Assembly: GCA_012837715.1 (NCBI GenBank)
Contig: DUQR01000001.1
Location: 1-60,429 of the forward strand
Reading direction: 5' to 3'
Length of the DNA stretch: 60,429 nucleotides
Origin: Bacillota bacterium
GTDB lineage: Bacteria; Bacillota; UBA4882; UBA10575
In this document: positions 53,756 through 60,429 of the stretch, piece by piece
How positions within the stretch are numbered: the first letter of the stretch is position 1
Layout of the letters: every line of letters begins with the position of its first letter
Notes under the pieces: model-generated
Seen by the model: the letters and a program-made list of their open reading frames with translations, nothing else
Told to the model about the DNA's origin: nothing
Databases searched by the model: none
Translations under genes and position numbers: made by a program

Positions 53756-55179
53756 ACGAACTGCTCAATGACAAAATGACTGAAGAATGCGGTGTTTTCG
53801 GTCTTTATGCTCCTGGCGCCGATGTGGCCCGCCTCACCTATTACGGTCTTTATGCCTTGCAACACCGGGGACAGGAAAGCGCGGGGATTGCCGTGGCCGA
53901 CGGCCAAAAGATGGTGGGGTATAAAGGGCTCGGTCTGGTGGCGGAGGTCTTTGCCGATAGGAGTAAGCTGGAACAGATGAAAGGCCATCTGGCGGTAGGG
54001 CATGTCCGGTATGCCCCACGCGGTTATAATCTGCCCCTCAATGCCCAGCCCTTACTGGTTCGCTACCGGAACGGGTCGTTAGCCATTGCCCATAACGGTA
54101 ATCTTGTCAATGGCCAGCTCCTCCGGGAACAACTGGAAACGGAAGGTTCCATCTTTCAAACGACCACCGACAGTGAGATCATTGCCCATTTGGTCGCCCG
54201 CTCCGGGGAGAAAGATCTGACAACAGCATTAAAAAAATCTTTACCGCAGTTGCAGGGGGCCTATGCCTTTATCTTGATGACTCCGGAGCAGTTGATCGGG
54301 ATTCGCGACCCCCACGGTATTCGCCCCCTCTCCCTGGGCGAAACCGACTCCGGCTATGTGCTGGCCTCCGAGACCTGCGCCTTTGATACGATCGGGGCCA
54401 AATATCTCCGGGATCTCAAACCGGGAGAAATGGTGACCATTGATCAAAAGGGAGTGCGTTTTGAAACCTTTGCCCCACCGGCAAAGCACGCCATGTGCAT
54501 CTTTGAATACATCTATTTAGCCCGTCCCGACAGTAACTTGCTGGGCAAAAACGTGCACATGGTCCGTAAACGGTTAGGCCGCCGTTTAGCCCAAGAACAC
54601 CCGGTCGCCGCCGATATGGTTACCGGAGTGCCCGATTCTTCGCTTTCCGTTGCTTCCGGGGTGGCGGAACAGCTTGGTCTCCCCTATGAGATGGGGTTTG
54701 TGAAAAACCGTTACATCGGCCGGACTTTTATCCAACCATCACCCGAACTGCGCACCCTGGGCGTGCAACTAAAGTTGAATCCGGTCCGGCAAATCGTGGA
54801 AGGAAAACGGGTGGTCATGGTGGATGATTCCATTGTCCGGGGCACCACTTCCATTCATATTGTCGATATGTTGCGCAAAGCCGGTGCCAAAGAAGTCCAT
54901 GTCCTGATCAGTTCCCCGCCGGTGATTGCCCCCTGTTGCTACGGGCTGGACATCTCCTCTTCCGCGGAGTTAATCGCCGCCCGGATGAGCGTTCCGGAGA
55001 TCGCCAAAAGCATCGGCGCCGATTCGCTCGGGTTTTTAAGTAGGGAAGGCCTCTTGGCCTGTGTAGATCTGCCGGAGGAAGGGTTTTGCCAAGCCTGCTT
55101 CGACGGTTGTTACCCGCTAAAACCCTTCCCCAAAACGGACAAGGATGGGAGGTATGAGCACTATGGGTTACACCTATAA
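53740..55179 (+). CDS. purF: Glutamine PRPP amidotransferase
   Basis: A 479-residue enzyme of the first committed purine step. A propeptide of about 15 residues precedes EECGVFG, whose Cys is the N-terminal nucleophile after processing. [13 protein letters not shown] is the PRPP loop. Cysteines in [15 protein letters not shown] and GFCQACFDG match the [4Fe-4S] ligands of the Bacillus-type enzyme. ATG at 53740 follows AAGGAGG and overlaps purL by 16 bp. Confidence 0.96.
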   Translation: MPSFLDELLNDKMTEECGVFGLYAPGADVARLTYYGLYALQHRGQESAGIAVADGQKMVGYKGLGLVAEVFADRSKLEQMKGHLAVGHVRYAPRGYNLPLNAQPLLVRYRNGSLAIAHNGNLVNGQLLREQLETEGSIFQTTTDSEIIAHLVARSGEKDLTTALKKSLPQLQGAYAFILMTPEQLIGIRDPHGIRPLSLGETDSGYVLASETCAFDTIGAKYLRDLKPGEMVTIDQKGVRFETFAPPAKHAMCIFEYIYLARPDSNLLGKNVHMVRKRLGRRLAQEHPVAADMVTGVPDSSLSVASGVAEQLGLPYEMGFVKNRYIGRTFIQPSPELRTLGVQLKLNPVRQIVEGKRVVMVDDSIVRGTTSIHIVDMLRKAGAKEVHVLISSPPVIAPCCYGLDISSSAELIAARMSVPEIAKSIGADSLGFLSREGLLACVDLPEEGFCQACFDGCYPLKPFPKTDKDGRYEHYGLHL

Positions 55180-56185
55180 AGCGGCGGGCGTGGATATCGA
55201 TGCCGGTAACCAAGCGGTCCGTCTATTGAAGAAACATACCCAGCGGACCCACCGCCCGGGCGTGTTAACAGAGATCGGCAACTTTGGCGGGCTTTTTGCC
55301 TTAAGCGGGCAATACCGGGAGCCGGTGTTGGTCTCCGGCACCGATGGTGTGGGCACCAAACTGAAAATTGCCTTTCTCATGGATAAACATGACACCATCG
55401 GTCAGGATGCGGTGGCGATGTGTGTCAATGATCTACTGGTCCACGGGGCCGAGCCCCTCTTCTTCCTGGATTACCTGGCCGTCGGCAAACTGGTTCCGGA
55501 GCGGGTGGCAGCGATTGTCGGCGGAATCGCCGATGGCTGTCAACTCGCCGGTTGCGCCCTCATTGGCGGAGAAACCGCGGAGATGCCCGGTTTTTATCCA
55601 GACAACGAATATGACCTGGCCGGTTTTGCCGTTGGGGTGGTTGAACGGAGCAAAATCATCGATGGCCGGGAAGTAAAACCGGAAGATGTAGTAATCGGCC
55701 TCCCTTCCACCGGCCTGCATAGCAACGGTTTTTCCCTCGCCCGGAAAATCCTCTTGGAGATAGCCGGCTTCCGCCCTGACACCTTCCTGCCGGAACTAGG
55801 CAAAACCTTGGGGGAAGAGCTGCTGACGCCGACTCGAATCTACGTGAAATCCCTGCTTAATCTCGTAACCCGGGTCCCGGTCAAAGCAATGGCCCACATC
55901 ACCGGCGGCGGTCTGCCGGAAAACCTTCCCCGCAGCCTACCGGAAGGTTTGGGCGTTATGCTGAACAAAAAAGCGTGGACGCCCCAGCCGGTCTTCACTC
56001 TGCTTCAACAGTTGGGTGATCTGACCGAAGCTGAACTTTATCGCACCTTTAACATGGGCATTGGTTTCGTCTGCCTCGTCGCCAAAGAGCATGCGGATCA
56101 GGCCTGTGCGGTGCTCCGGGAGAATGGGGAAAAACCGCTCATCATTGGTGAAGTAGTGACCAGTGACGGCGTACGCCTGGTCTAG
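55163..56185 (+). CDS. purM: AIR synthetase
   Basis: A protein of about 340 residues that cyclises FGAM to AIR with [31 protein letters not shown] and [12 protein letters not shown] are family signatures, and [13 protein letters not shown] is in the C-terminal half. ATG at 55163 is chosen because GGGAGG lies ten bases before it; ATG at 55154 is possible. It overlaps purF by 17 bp. Confidence 0.95.
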   Translation: MGYTYKAAGVDIDAGNQAVRLLKKHTQRTHRPGVLTEIGNFGGLFALSGQYREPVLVSGTDGVGTKLKIAFLMDKHDTIGQDAVAMCVNDLLVHGAEPLFFLDYLAVGKLVPERVAAIVGGIADGCQLAGCALIGGETAEMPGFYPDNEYDLAGFAVGVVERSKIIDGREVKPEDVVIGLPSTGLHSNGFSLARKILLEIAGFRPDTFLPELGKTLGEELLTPTRIYVKSLLNLVTRVPVKAMAHITGGGLPENLPRSLPEGLGVMLNKKAWTPQPVFTLLQQLGDLTEAELYRTFNMGIGFVCLVAKEHADQACAVLRENGEKPLIIGEVVTSDGVRLV

Positions 56186-56205
56186 CCGGGAGAAGGAGGA
56201 TGAAG

Positions 56206-56832
56206 ATGTATAAGATCGCTGTCCTCGCCTCCGGGAACGGCAGTAATTTAGAGGCGATTTTAGAAGCGATCGAAAGCGGCCGGATCCAAAACGCCCGGGT
56301 AACGATAGTAATCAGTGACCAAGAAAAGGCCTATGCCTTAACCCGGGCCCAAAAGCACCGGATTCCCTCGGCTGTCTTTCGCAAAGCAGAGTATCCTTCA
56401 CGGGAAAGTTATGACCGCGCCCTGATCAATTACTTACAAGCCAAGCAGATCGATCTGGTGGTGTTGGCTGGCTTTATGCGCCTGGTCACCCCCGACTTTG
56501 TGGCGGCTTTCCCCAACCGGATCATGAATATCCACCCCTCACTGCTGCCGGCTTTCCCCGGTCGCCGTGGCGTGGCGGACGCCTTAGCCTATGGGGTTAA
56601 AGTTACCGGTTGCACCGTCCATTTTGTCGACGAAGGGATGGACACCGGTCCGATTATCCTCCAGAAAGCCCTCGCGGTCCGGGAGGATGATACCGTCGCC
56701 AGCCTACAGGAAAGGATTCATCGGCTTGAACATGTTCTTTACCCAAAAGCAATTGACTTGTGGGTGCGCGGTAAAATAAAGATTGAAGGAAGAAGGTGTT
56801 ACCTTGAACCAGAAGAAACTGGCCTTGCTTAG
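56206..56832 (+). CDS. purN: GAR transformylase
   Basis: A protein of about 208 residues that formylates GAR with 10-formyl-tetrahydrofolate. VLASGNGSNLEAIL at the N-terminus, GFMRLVTPDF and NIHPSLLPAFPG contain the catalytic Asn-His-Asp set with DEGMDTGPII. ATG at 56206 has better spacing from AAGGAGG than the one at 56200. It overlaps purH. Confidence 0.95.
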   Translation: MYKIAVLASGNGSNLEAILEAIESGRIQNARVTIVISDQEKAYALTRAQKHRIPSAVFRKAEYPSRESYDRALINYLQAKQIDLVVLAGFMRLVTPDFVAAFPNRIMNIHPSLLPAFPGRRGVADALAYGVKVTGCTVHFVDEGMDTGPIILQKALAVREDDTVASLQERIHRLEHVLYPKAIDLWVRGKIKIEGRRCYLEPEETGLA

Positions 56833-58348
56833 TGTCTGGGATAAAACCGGAATTGTTGATTTTGCCCGCGGTCTGGTCGAACAGGGGTTTACCTTGATCT
56901 CCACCGGCGGTACGGAACAGACTTTACAAGCAGCGGGTCTGCCCGTCCAAAGCGTAGCCCAAGTGACGGGGTTCCCCGAAATCCTCGACGGCCGGGTTAA
57001 AACCCTCCATCCTAAGATTCACGGGGGCATTCTCGCCCGTCGGGAACTGGAAACCCACCGTCAGCAAATGGAGAAGTATGATATTCCTTCCATCGAAGTG
57101 GTCGCCGTCAATCTTTACCCCTTTGCCGCGACCGTAGCCAAAGCTGGAGTGACCATGGAAGAAGCAATTGAAAATATTGATATCGGCGGACCGACCATGG
57201 TCCGGGCTGCCGCTAAAAATTACCGCCAGGTGACGGTCGTCGTTAATCCGGACCGCTATCCGGAGATCCTGCAGGAACTGGCGGAAAAAGGAAACACCAC
57301 CGAAGCGACCCGCTTTGCTTTGGCGGTGGAAGCTTTTAACCATACCGCCTACTATGATTCGTTAATTACCCGCTGGTTGGCGGCGCAGACCAAGGAAAGT
57401 CCGTTGTTTCCGGAGACTTTGGTGCTGCCCTACACCAAGGTGGAAACCTTACGTTACGGTGAAAACCCCCACCAACAGGCCGCCTTTTACCGGGAACCCC
57501 AAGCGGCCCCGGGGACCGTTGCTGCCGGTAAACAATTGCACGGGAAAGCTCTCTCCTTTAATAACCTCAATGATCTGAACGCCGCCTGGGAAATGGTCCT
57601 GGAGTTTGAAGAACCGGCCGCCGTCGCCGTCAAGCACACCAATCCCTGTGGGATCGCAGTCGGCGAGGACCTTTATACGGCTTTTACCCGGGCTTATGAA
57701 GCGGACCCGGTTTCGATCTTCGGCGGGATTGTGGCGGTCAACCGACCCTTGGATGCCCGCACCGCCGAAAAACTGAGTGCGATTTTCCTGGAAGTGATCA
57801 TTGCCCCCGCCTTCAGCGACGAAGCCCTGGCGATCCTGACCCGGAAAAAGAACCTGCGGCTCCTGGAGATCCCGCTTCCGGAACAACGGGAGACGCTTGA
57901 GCTGAAAAAGGTCTCCGGCGGGTTACTCCTGCAGACTTTAGAACCGACCGCGATTAGTTCTGAAGGATGGCAAACGGTCACCGAAAAAGAGCCTACCCCC
58001 AGCCAACTGGCAGATATGGTTTTTGGCATGAAAGTGGTAAAGCATGTTAAATCTAACGCCATTGTCCTCGTGAAAGACGGCCAAACCATCGGGATTGGCG
58101 CCGGACAGATGAACCGGGTCGGAGCCGCCCGGATCGCCGTTGAACAGGCGGGCGCGAAAGCTGCCGGCAGTATCTTGGCGTCCGATGCTTTCTTCCCCTT
58201 CCGGGATACGGTCGATGTGGCCGCCGCCGCCGGGGTAACCGCCATTGTCCAGCCGGGTGGTTCGGTCCGGGACGAAGAATCGGTCGCCGCCTGTAATGAA
58301 CTGGGTCTTGCCATGGTCTTCACCGGAATCCGTTACTTCAAACATTGA
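56804..58348 (+). CDS. purH: Bifunctional AICAR transformylase / IMP cyclohydrolase
   Basis: A protein of about 514 residues for the last two steps to IMP. The N-terminal MGS-like IMP cyclohydrolase (about 1-195) has LLSVWDKTGIVDFA, STGGTEQTL and GRVKTLHPKIHGGIL. The C-terminal transformylase has VKHTNPCGIAVG and DAFFPFRDTVD. The start is taken as TTG at 56804 after AGAAGGTG; the frame extends to 56783. It overlaps purN by 29 bp. Confidence 0.94.
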   Translation: MNQKKLALLSVWDKTGIVDFARGLVEQGFTLISTGGTEQTLQAAGLPVQSVAQVTGFPEILDGRVKTLHPKIHGGILARRELETHRQQMEKYDIPSIEVVAVNLYPFAATVAKAGVTMEEAIENIDIGGPTMVRAAAKNYRQVTVVVNPDRYPEILQELAEKGNTTEATRFALAVEAFNHTAYYDSLITRWLAAQTKESPLFPETLVLPYTKVETLRYGENPHQQAAFYREPQAAPGTVAAGKQLHGKALSFNNLNDLNAAWEMVLEFEEPAAVAVKHTNPCGIAVGEDLYTAFTRAYEADPVSIFGGIVAVNRPLDARTAEKLSAIFLEVIIAPAFSDEALAILTRKKNLRLLEIPLPEQRETLELKKVSGGLLLQTLEPTAISSEGWQTVTEKEPTPSQLADMVFGMKVVKHVKSNAIVLVKDGQTIGIGAGQMNRVGAARIAVEQAGAKAAGSILASDAFFPFRDTVDVAAAAGVTAIVQPGGSVRDEESVAACNELGLAMVFTGIRYFKH

Positions 58349-58438
58349 TTCACTAAAAGGAGCCCTCAAAGAGGAAACGAAGCCATCTGATCCGTAAAAA
58401 ATTTGTTCCGATGAAGAGCAGCCAAGGAGGGAAAGAAG

Positions 58439-59734
58439 ATGCGGATTTTAATCGTCGGCAGCGGTGGACGGGAGCATGCCCTCGCCTGGAAGCTGAAACA
58501 GAGCCCCCGGGTGAGCCAAATCTACTGTGCTCCCGGCAACGCCGGGATTGCTGAAATTGCCCAGTGTATTAATATTAATGTTGAAGAGATTGAGCGCTTG
58601 GTCGGCTTTGCCCGGGAACACCAGATCGAGCTGACGGTCGTCGGCCCGGAAGCGCCGCTTGCCGCCGGGATTGTCGATGCCTTTAACGGCGCGGGACTGC
58701 CCATCTTTGGTCCGGTAAAAGCCGCCGCCCGTCTCGAAGCCAGTAAAATCTTTGCCAAAGAGTTGATGAGAAAATACCAAATTCCCACGGCGGAAAGCCG
58801 GACCTTTACCGAAGCGGAACAGGCTATGGCCTACATTAGAAGCAAAGGCGCGCCCCTTGTCGTCAAAGCGGACGGACTTGCCAGTGGGAAAGGGGTCGTG
58901 GTGGCCAAGACCGTCGCCGAAGCGGAAGAAGCCGTCCGGCGGATGCTGGTTGCGGCGGAATTCGGTCCGGCTGGCGCCCGGATCATCGTCGAGGAGTTCC
59001 TCACCGGTGAAGAAGTTTCCGTGCTCGCCTTTACCGACGGGACCACCGTCATCCCGATGGTCTCGGCCCAAGACCATAAAGCCGTCTATGATCAGGATCA
59101 GGGTCCAAATACCGGCGGGATGGGCGCCTATTCACCTGCGCCCGTCCTGACCCCGGAACTTCTGCAACAGGTGGAAAGGGAAGTTTTGCAGCCGACCATC
59201 GCCGGTCTCCGGCAGGAAGGAATTATCTACCAGGGTATCCTCTATGCCGGGCTCATGATTACCGCAGAAGGACCGAAAGTCCTGGAATACAATGTCCGTT
59301 TCGGCGATCCGGAGTGCCAAGTTATTCTCCCCCGGCTCGAAAGTGACCTGGTGGAGATCATGTTGGCGGTGATCAACCGGAAACTGGCCGGCCAAACCAT
59401 CACCTGGCACGAGCACCACGCCGCCTGTGTGGTCATGACCTCCGCCGGTTATCCCGGCCCTTATCAACAAGGGAAAATCATCACCGGTCTGGCGGAAGCA
59501 GCGGCTTTACCGGAAGTCTATGTCTTCCATGGAGGCACCTCCGCCCACGGTTCCCACCTGGTGACTGCCGGCGGCCGGGTTTTGGCCGTCACCGCGTGGG
59601 GTAAGACCCTCGAAGCCGCCCTGAACAAAGCCTATCAGGGAGTGTCCACCATCAAGTTCGACGGCGCCCATTACCGGACCGACATCGGCCACCGGGCCAT
59701 AAAAGCTGGCGCTATTTCCTTAGCAAGCAGATAA
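58439..59734 (+). CDS. purD: GAR synthetase
   Basis: A 431-residue ATP-grasp ligase joining phosphoribosylamine and glycine. MRILIVGSGGREHALAWKL at the N-terminus, VVKADGLASGKGVVVA, and EYNVRFGDPECQ are signatures. ATG follows AGGAGGG. It ends the operon; purH lies 90 bp upstream. Confidence 0.96.
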   Translation: MRILIVGSGGREHALAWKLKQSPRVSQIYCAPGNAGIAEIAQCININVEEIERLVGFAREHQIELTVVGPEAPLAAGIVDAFNGAGLPIFGPVKAAARLEASKIFAKELMRKYQIPTAESRTFTEAEQAMAYIRSKGAPLVVKADGLASGKGVVVAKTVAEAEEAVRRMLVAAEFGPAGARIIVEEFLTGEEVSVLAFTDGTTVIPMVSAQDHKAVYDQDQGPNTGGMGAYSPAPVLTPELLQQVEREVLQPTIAGLRQEGIIYQGILYAGLMITAEGPKVLEYNVRFGDPECQVILPRLESDLVEIMLAVINRKLAGQTITWHEHHAACVVMTSAGYPGPYQQGKIITGLAEAAALPEVYVFHGGTSAHGSHLVTAGGRVLAVTAWGKTLEAALNKAYQGVSTIKFDGAHYRTDIGHRAIKAGAISLASR

Positions 59735-59751
59735 GGGTTTTTACGTTGTCC
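59735..59751. repeat. Left-arm fragment of the inverted-repeat family
   Basis: GGGTTTTTACGTTGTCC directly follows the purD stop and matches the arm at 35257. No right arm follows before the terminator at 59783. Confidence 0.45.
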
Positions 59752-59782
59752 TTTGCGCGAATAACCAGGCCCCCCTAAGATA

Positions 59783-59813
59783 AAAAGTGTGCCGTTCGAC
59801 GGCACACTTTTTT
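59783..59813 (+). terminator. Bidirectional terminator between purD and flgJ
   Basis: AAAAGTGTGCCG (59783-59794) pairs perfectly with CGGCACACTTTT (59800-59811) around TTCGA, flanked by A and T runs, so it can stop both convergent units. Confidence 0.92.
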
Positions 59814-59852
59814 AATAGAGTAATATTTGTCGCGGCCAGCTCTATTGATCTG

Positions 59853-60149
59853 CTAATCCGGCATTTTTTGATAGGACCGGATCATATTATCCACCAGTCC
59901 CAAACCGGGATCTTTCGCTAATTCCTTAGCCAGGGCTTCGGCAAAGAGACCACGGAAATAATCACCCTGGAGGCCTTGGCCAAAAAGGTTGGTCTCGCCT
60001 TGTAACATGGTCTCGACCATCTTTTGCAGGAGGATCGCCTCAAATTCCTGGCACTTCTCTCTTAACTGCCGTTCCTCCTCAGTTAAGGCCTTGTTTTCCT
60101 TCGACGCCGGGGTATAGGGTCTTCCCGGCAGATGAGGATCGATTTTCAT
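59853..60149 (-). CDS. flgJ: FlgJ-type rod-binding protein (N-terminal domain only)
   Basis: A 98-residue protein matching the rod-binding half of FlgJ: CQEFEAILLQKMVETML followed by GDYFRGLFAEALAKELA and GLGLVDNMI. The peptidoglycan hydrolase domain of gammaproteobacterial FlgJ is absent, as in most other bacteria. It helps flagellar rod assembly in the cell wall. It follows the flgI end by about 90 bp on the same strand. ATG follows AAAGGGAG. Confidence 0.88.
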   Translation of the reverse strand: MKIDPHLPGRPYTPASKENKALTEEERQLREKCQEFEAILLQKMVETMLQGETNLFGQGLQGDYFRGLFAEALAKELAKDPGLGLVDNMIRSYQKMPD

Positions 60150-60166
60150 CGGAACCGCTCCCTTTT

Positions 60167-60217
60167 AAACTTTTTACCTTGACCATTTAAATTGGCTTCC
60201 CAAGGGACAACGCAAAG
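60167..60217. repeat. Short inverted-repeat family member between flgI and flgJ
   Basis: AAACTTTTTACCTTGACC (60167-60184) and GGGACAACGCAAAG (60204-60217) are imperfect inverted arms around ATTTAAATTGG. It is the shortest copy, about 51 bp. Confidence 0.5.
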
Positions 60218-60239
60218 CCAAATTCCCCAAATTTTGTTT

Positions 60240-60429
60240 TTATCGAATCTCCAAAACCCCATATAAGGCCCCTGCCTGGTCAATAGCAATAATCAAATTG
60301 ATAATATCCTGGGGCGTAGCGCCAACCGCATTTAAAGCCCGGACAATTTCCGCCAGGGACGTCCCGGCCGGTAAAGCCACCAAAGAACCGCCCTCTGCCG
60401 TCACCTCCAGGTTTTCTTCGGTTCCGACC
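60240..60429 (-). CDS. flgI: Flagellar P-ring protein FlgI, C-terminal end (partial)
   Basis: The frame runs off the right edge; 63 residues to the stop at 60240 are visible. TSLAEIVRALNAVGATPQDI followed by a segment ending in AGALYGVLEIR closely follows the C-terminus of FlgI. FlgI forms the P-ring around the flagellar rod in the periplasm of bacteria with an outer membrane. The adjacent flgJ-type gene supports the flagellar assignment. Confidence 0.85.
   Translation of the reverse strand, partial: VGTEENLEVTAEGGSLVALPAGTSLAEIVRALNAVGATPQDIINLIIAIDQAGALYGVLEIR

Noticed and set aside
57694-58323. 209-codon minus-strand frame inside purH
   Set aside because: Shadow of a conserved gene in a GC-rich region; no motif or start signal.

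Overview
The window looks like a chromosomal core region of an endospore-forming, flagellated member of the Bacillota (Firmicutes), probably an anaerobic clostridia- or Limnochordia-like lineage. Sporulation genes (yqfC, yqfD, cwlD), the conserved yqfC-yqfD-phoH-pgpH-ybeY-dgkA-cdd-era order, a T-box leader, a guanine riboswitch, AGGAGG-type ribosome binding sites and TTGACA/TATAAT promoters support this. A gene end that reads as FlgI (flagellar P-ring) at the right edge hints that the cell may have an outer membrane. No species can be named. I see no phage, insertion sequence, plasmid gene or CRISPR array.

Layout. 1-291: strong minus-strand promoter and leader that look like the start of an rRNA operon leaving the window to the left. 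0.3-5.4 kb: alcohol dehydrogenase, then the overlapping cheR-acpS-nnrD-alr operon (minus). 5.4-10 kb: nitroreductase, EamA transporter, a plus-strand Rrf2 regulator with cysK, and an HD-GYP protein. 10.3-15.1 kb: lipA, then an ACT-domain protein and phenylacetate-CoA ligase behind a T-box leader whose specifier reads TTC (Phe), then thrC. 15.2-25.2 kb: yajC, tgt, queA and the era...yqfC cluster. 25.3-34 kb: cca, cwlD, radical SAM protein, long-form glyA, an orphan murG-like gene, a small Cys-tailed protein, a thioredoxin reductase and a glutaredoxin-like protein. 33.8-47.3 kb: two-subunit fumarase, tRNA-Leu, a secreted DUF4139-like protein, dtd, rel, recJ, a LapA-like protein, secF, secD, a 44-residue membrane protein, tRNA-Gly, tRNA-Pro, an rRNA methyltransferase-like gene and an unknown membrane protein. 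47.5-59.8 kb: guanine riboswitch and the purE-B-C-S-Q-L-F-M-N-H-D operon (plus), closed by a strong terminator. 59.85-60.43 kb: flgJ-type rod-binding protein and the end of flgI (minus).

How the parts work together. The purine operon holds all steps from PRPP to IMP except a purK, and its leader would stop transcription when guanine is plentiful. The yqfC-era block joins sporulation, ribosome and rRNA maturation, lipid phosphate recycling and cyclic-di-AMP turnover. The most unexpected regulatory point is the Phe-type T-box in front of paaK and its ACT partner: a T-box switches genes on when the amino acid is short, which suggests a biosynthetic (arylacetate salvage) rather than catabolic role.

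A second structure the genes do not explain is a family of intergenic inverted repeats, about 75-118 bp, with arms like GCTTTTTGCGTTGT...ACAACGCAAAAAGC and a shared AT-rich centre. Four fairly complete copies, one divergent copy with replaced but still complementary arms, and several fragments lie in gaps between minus-strand genes.
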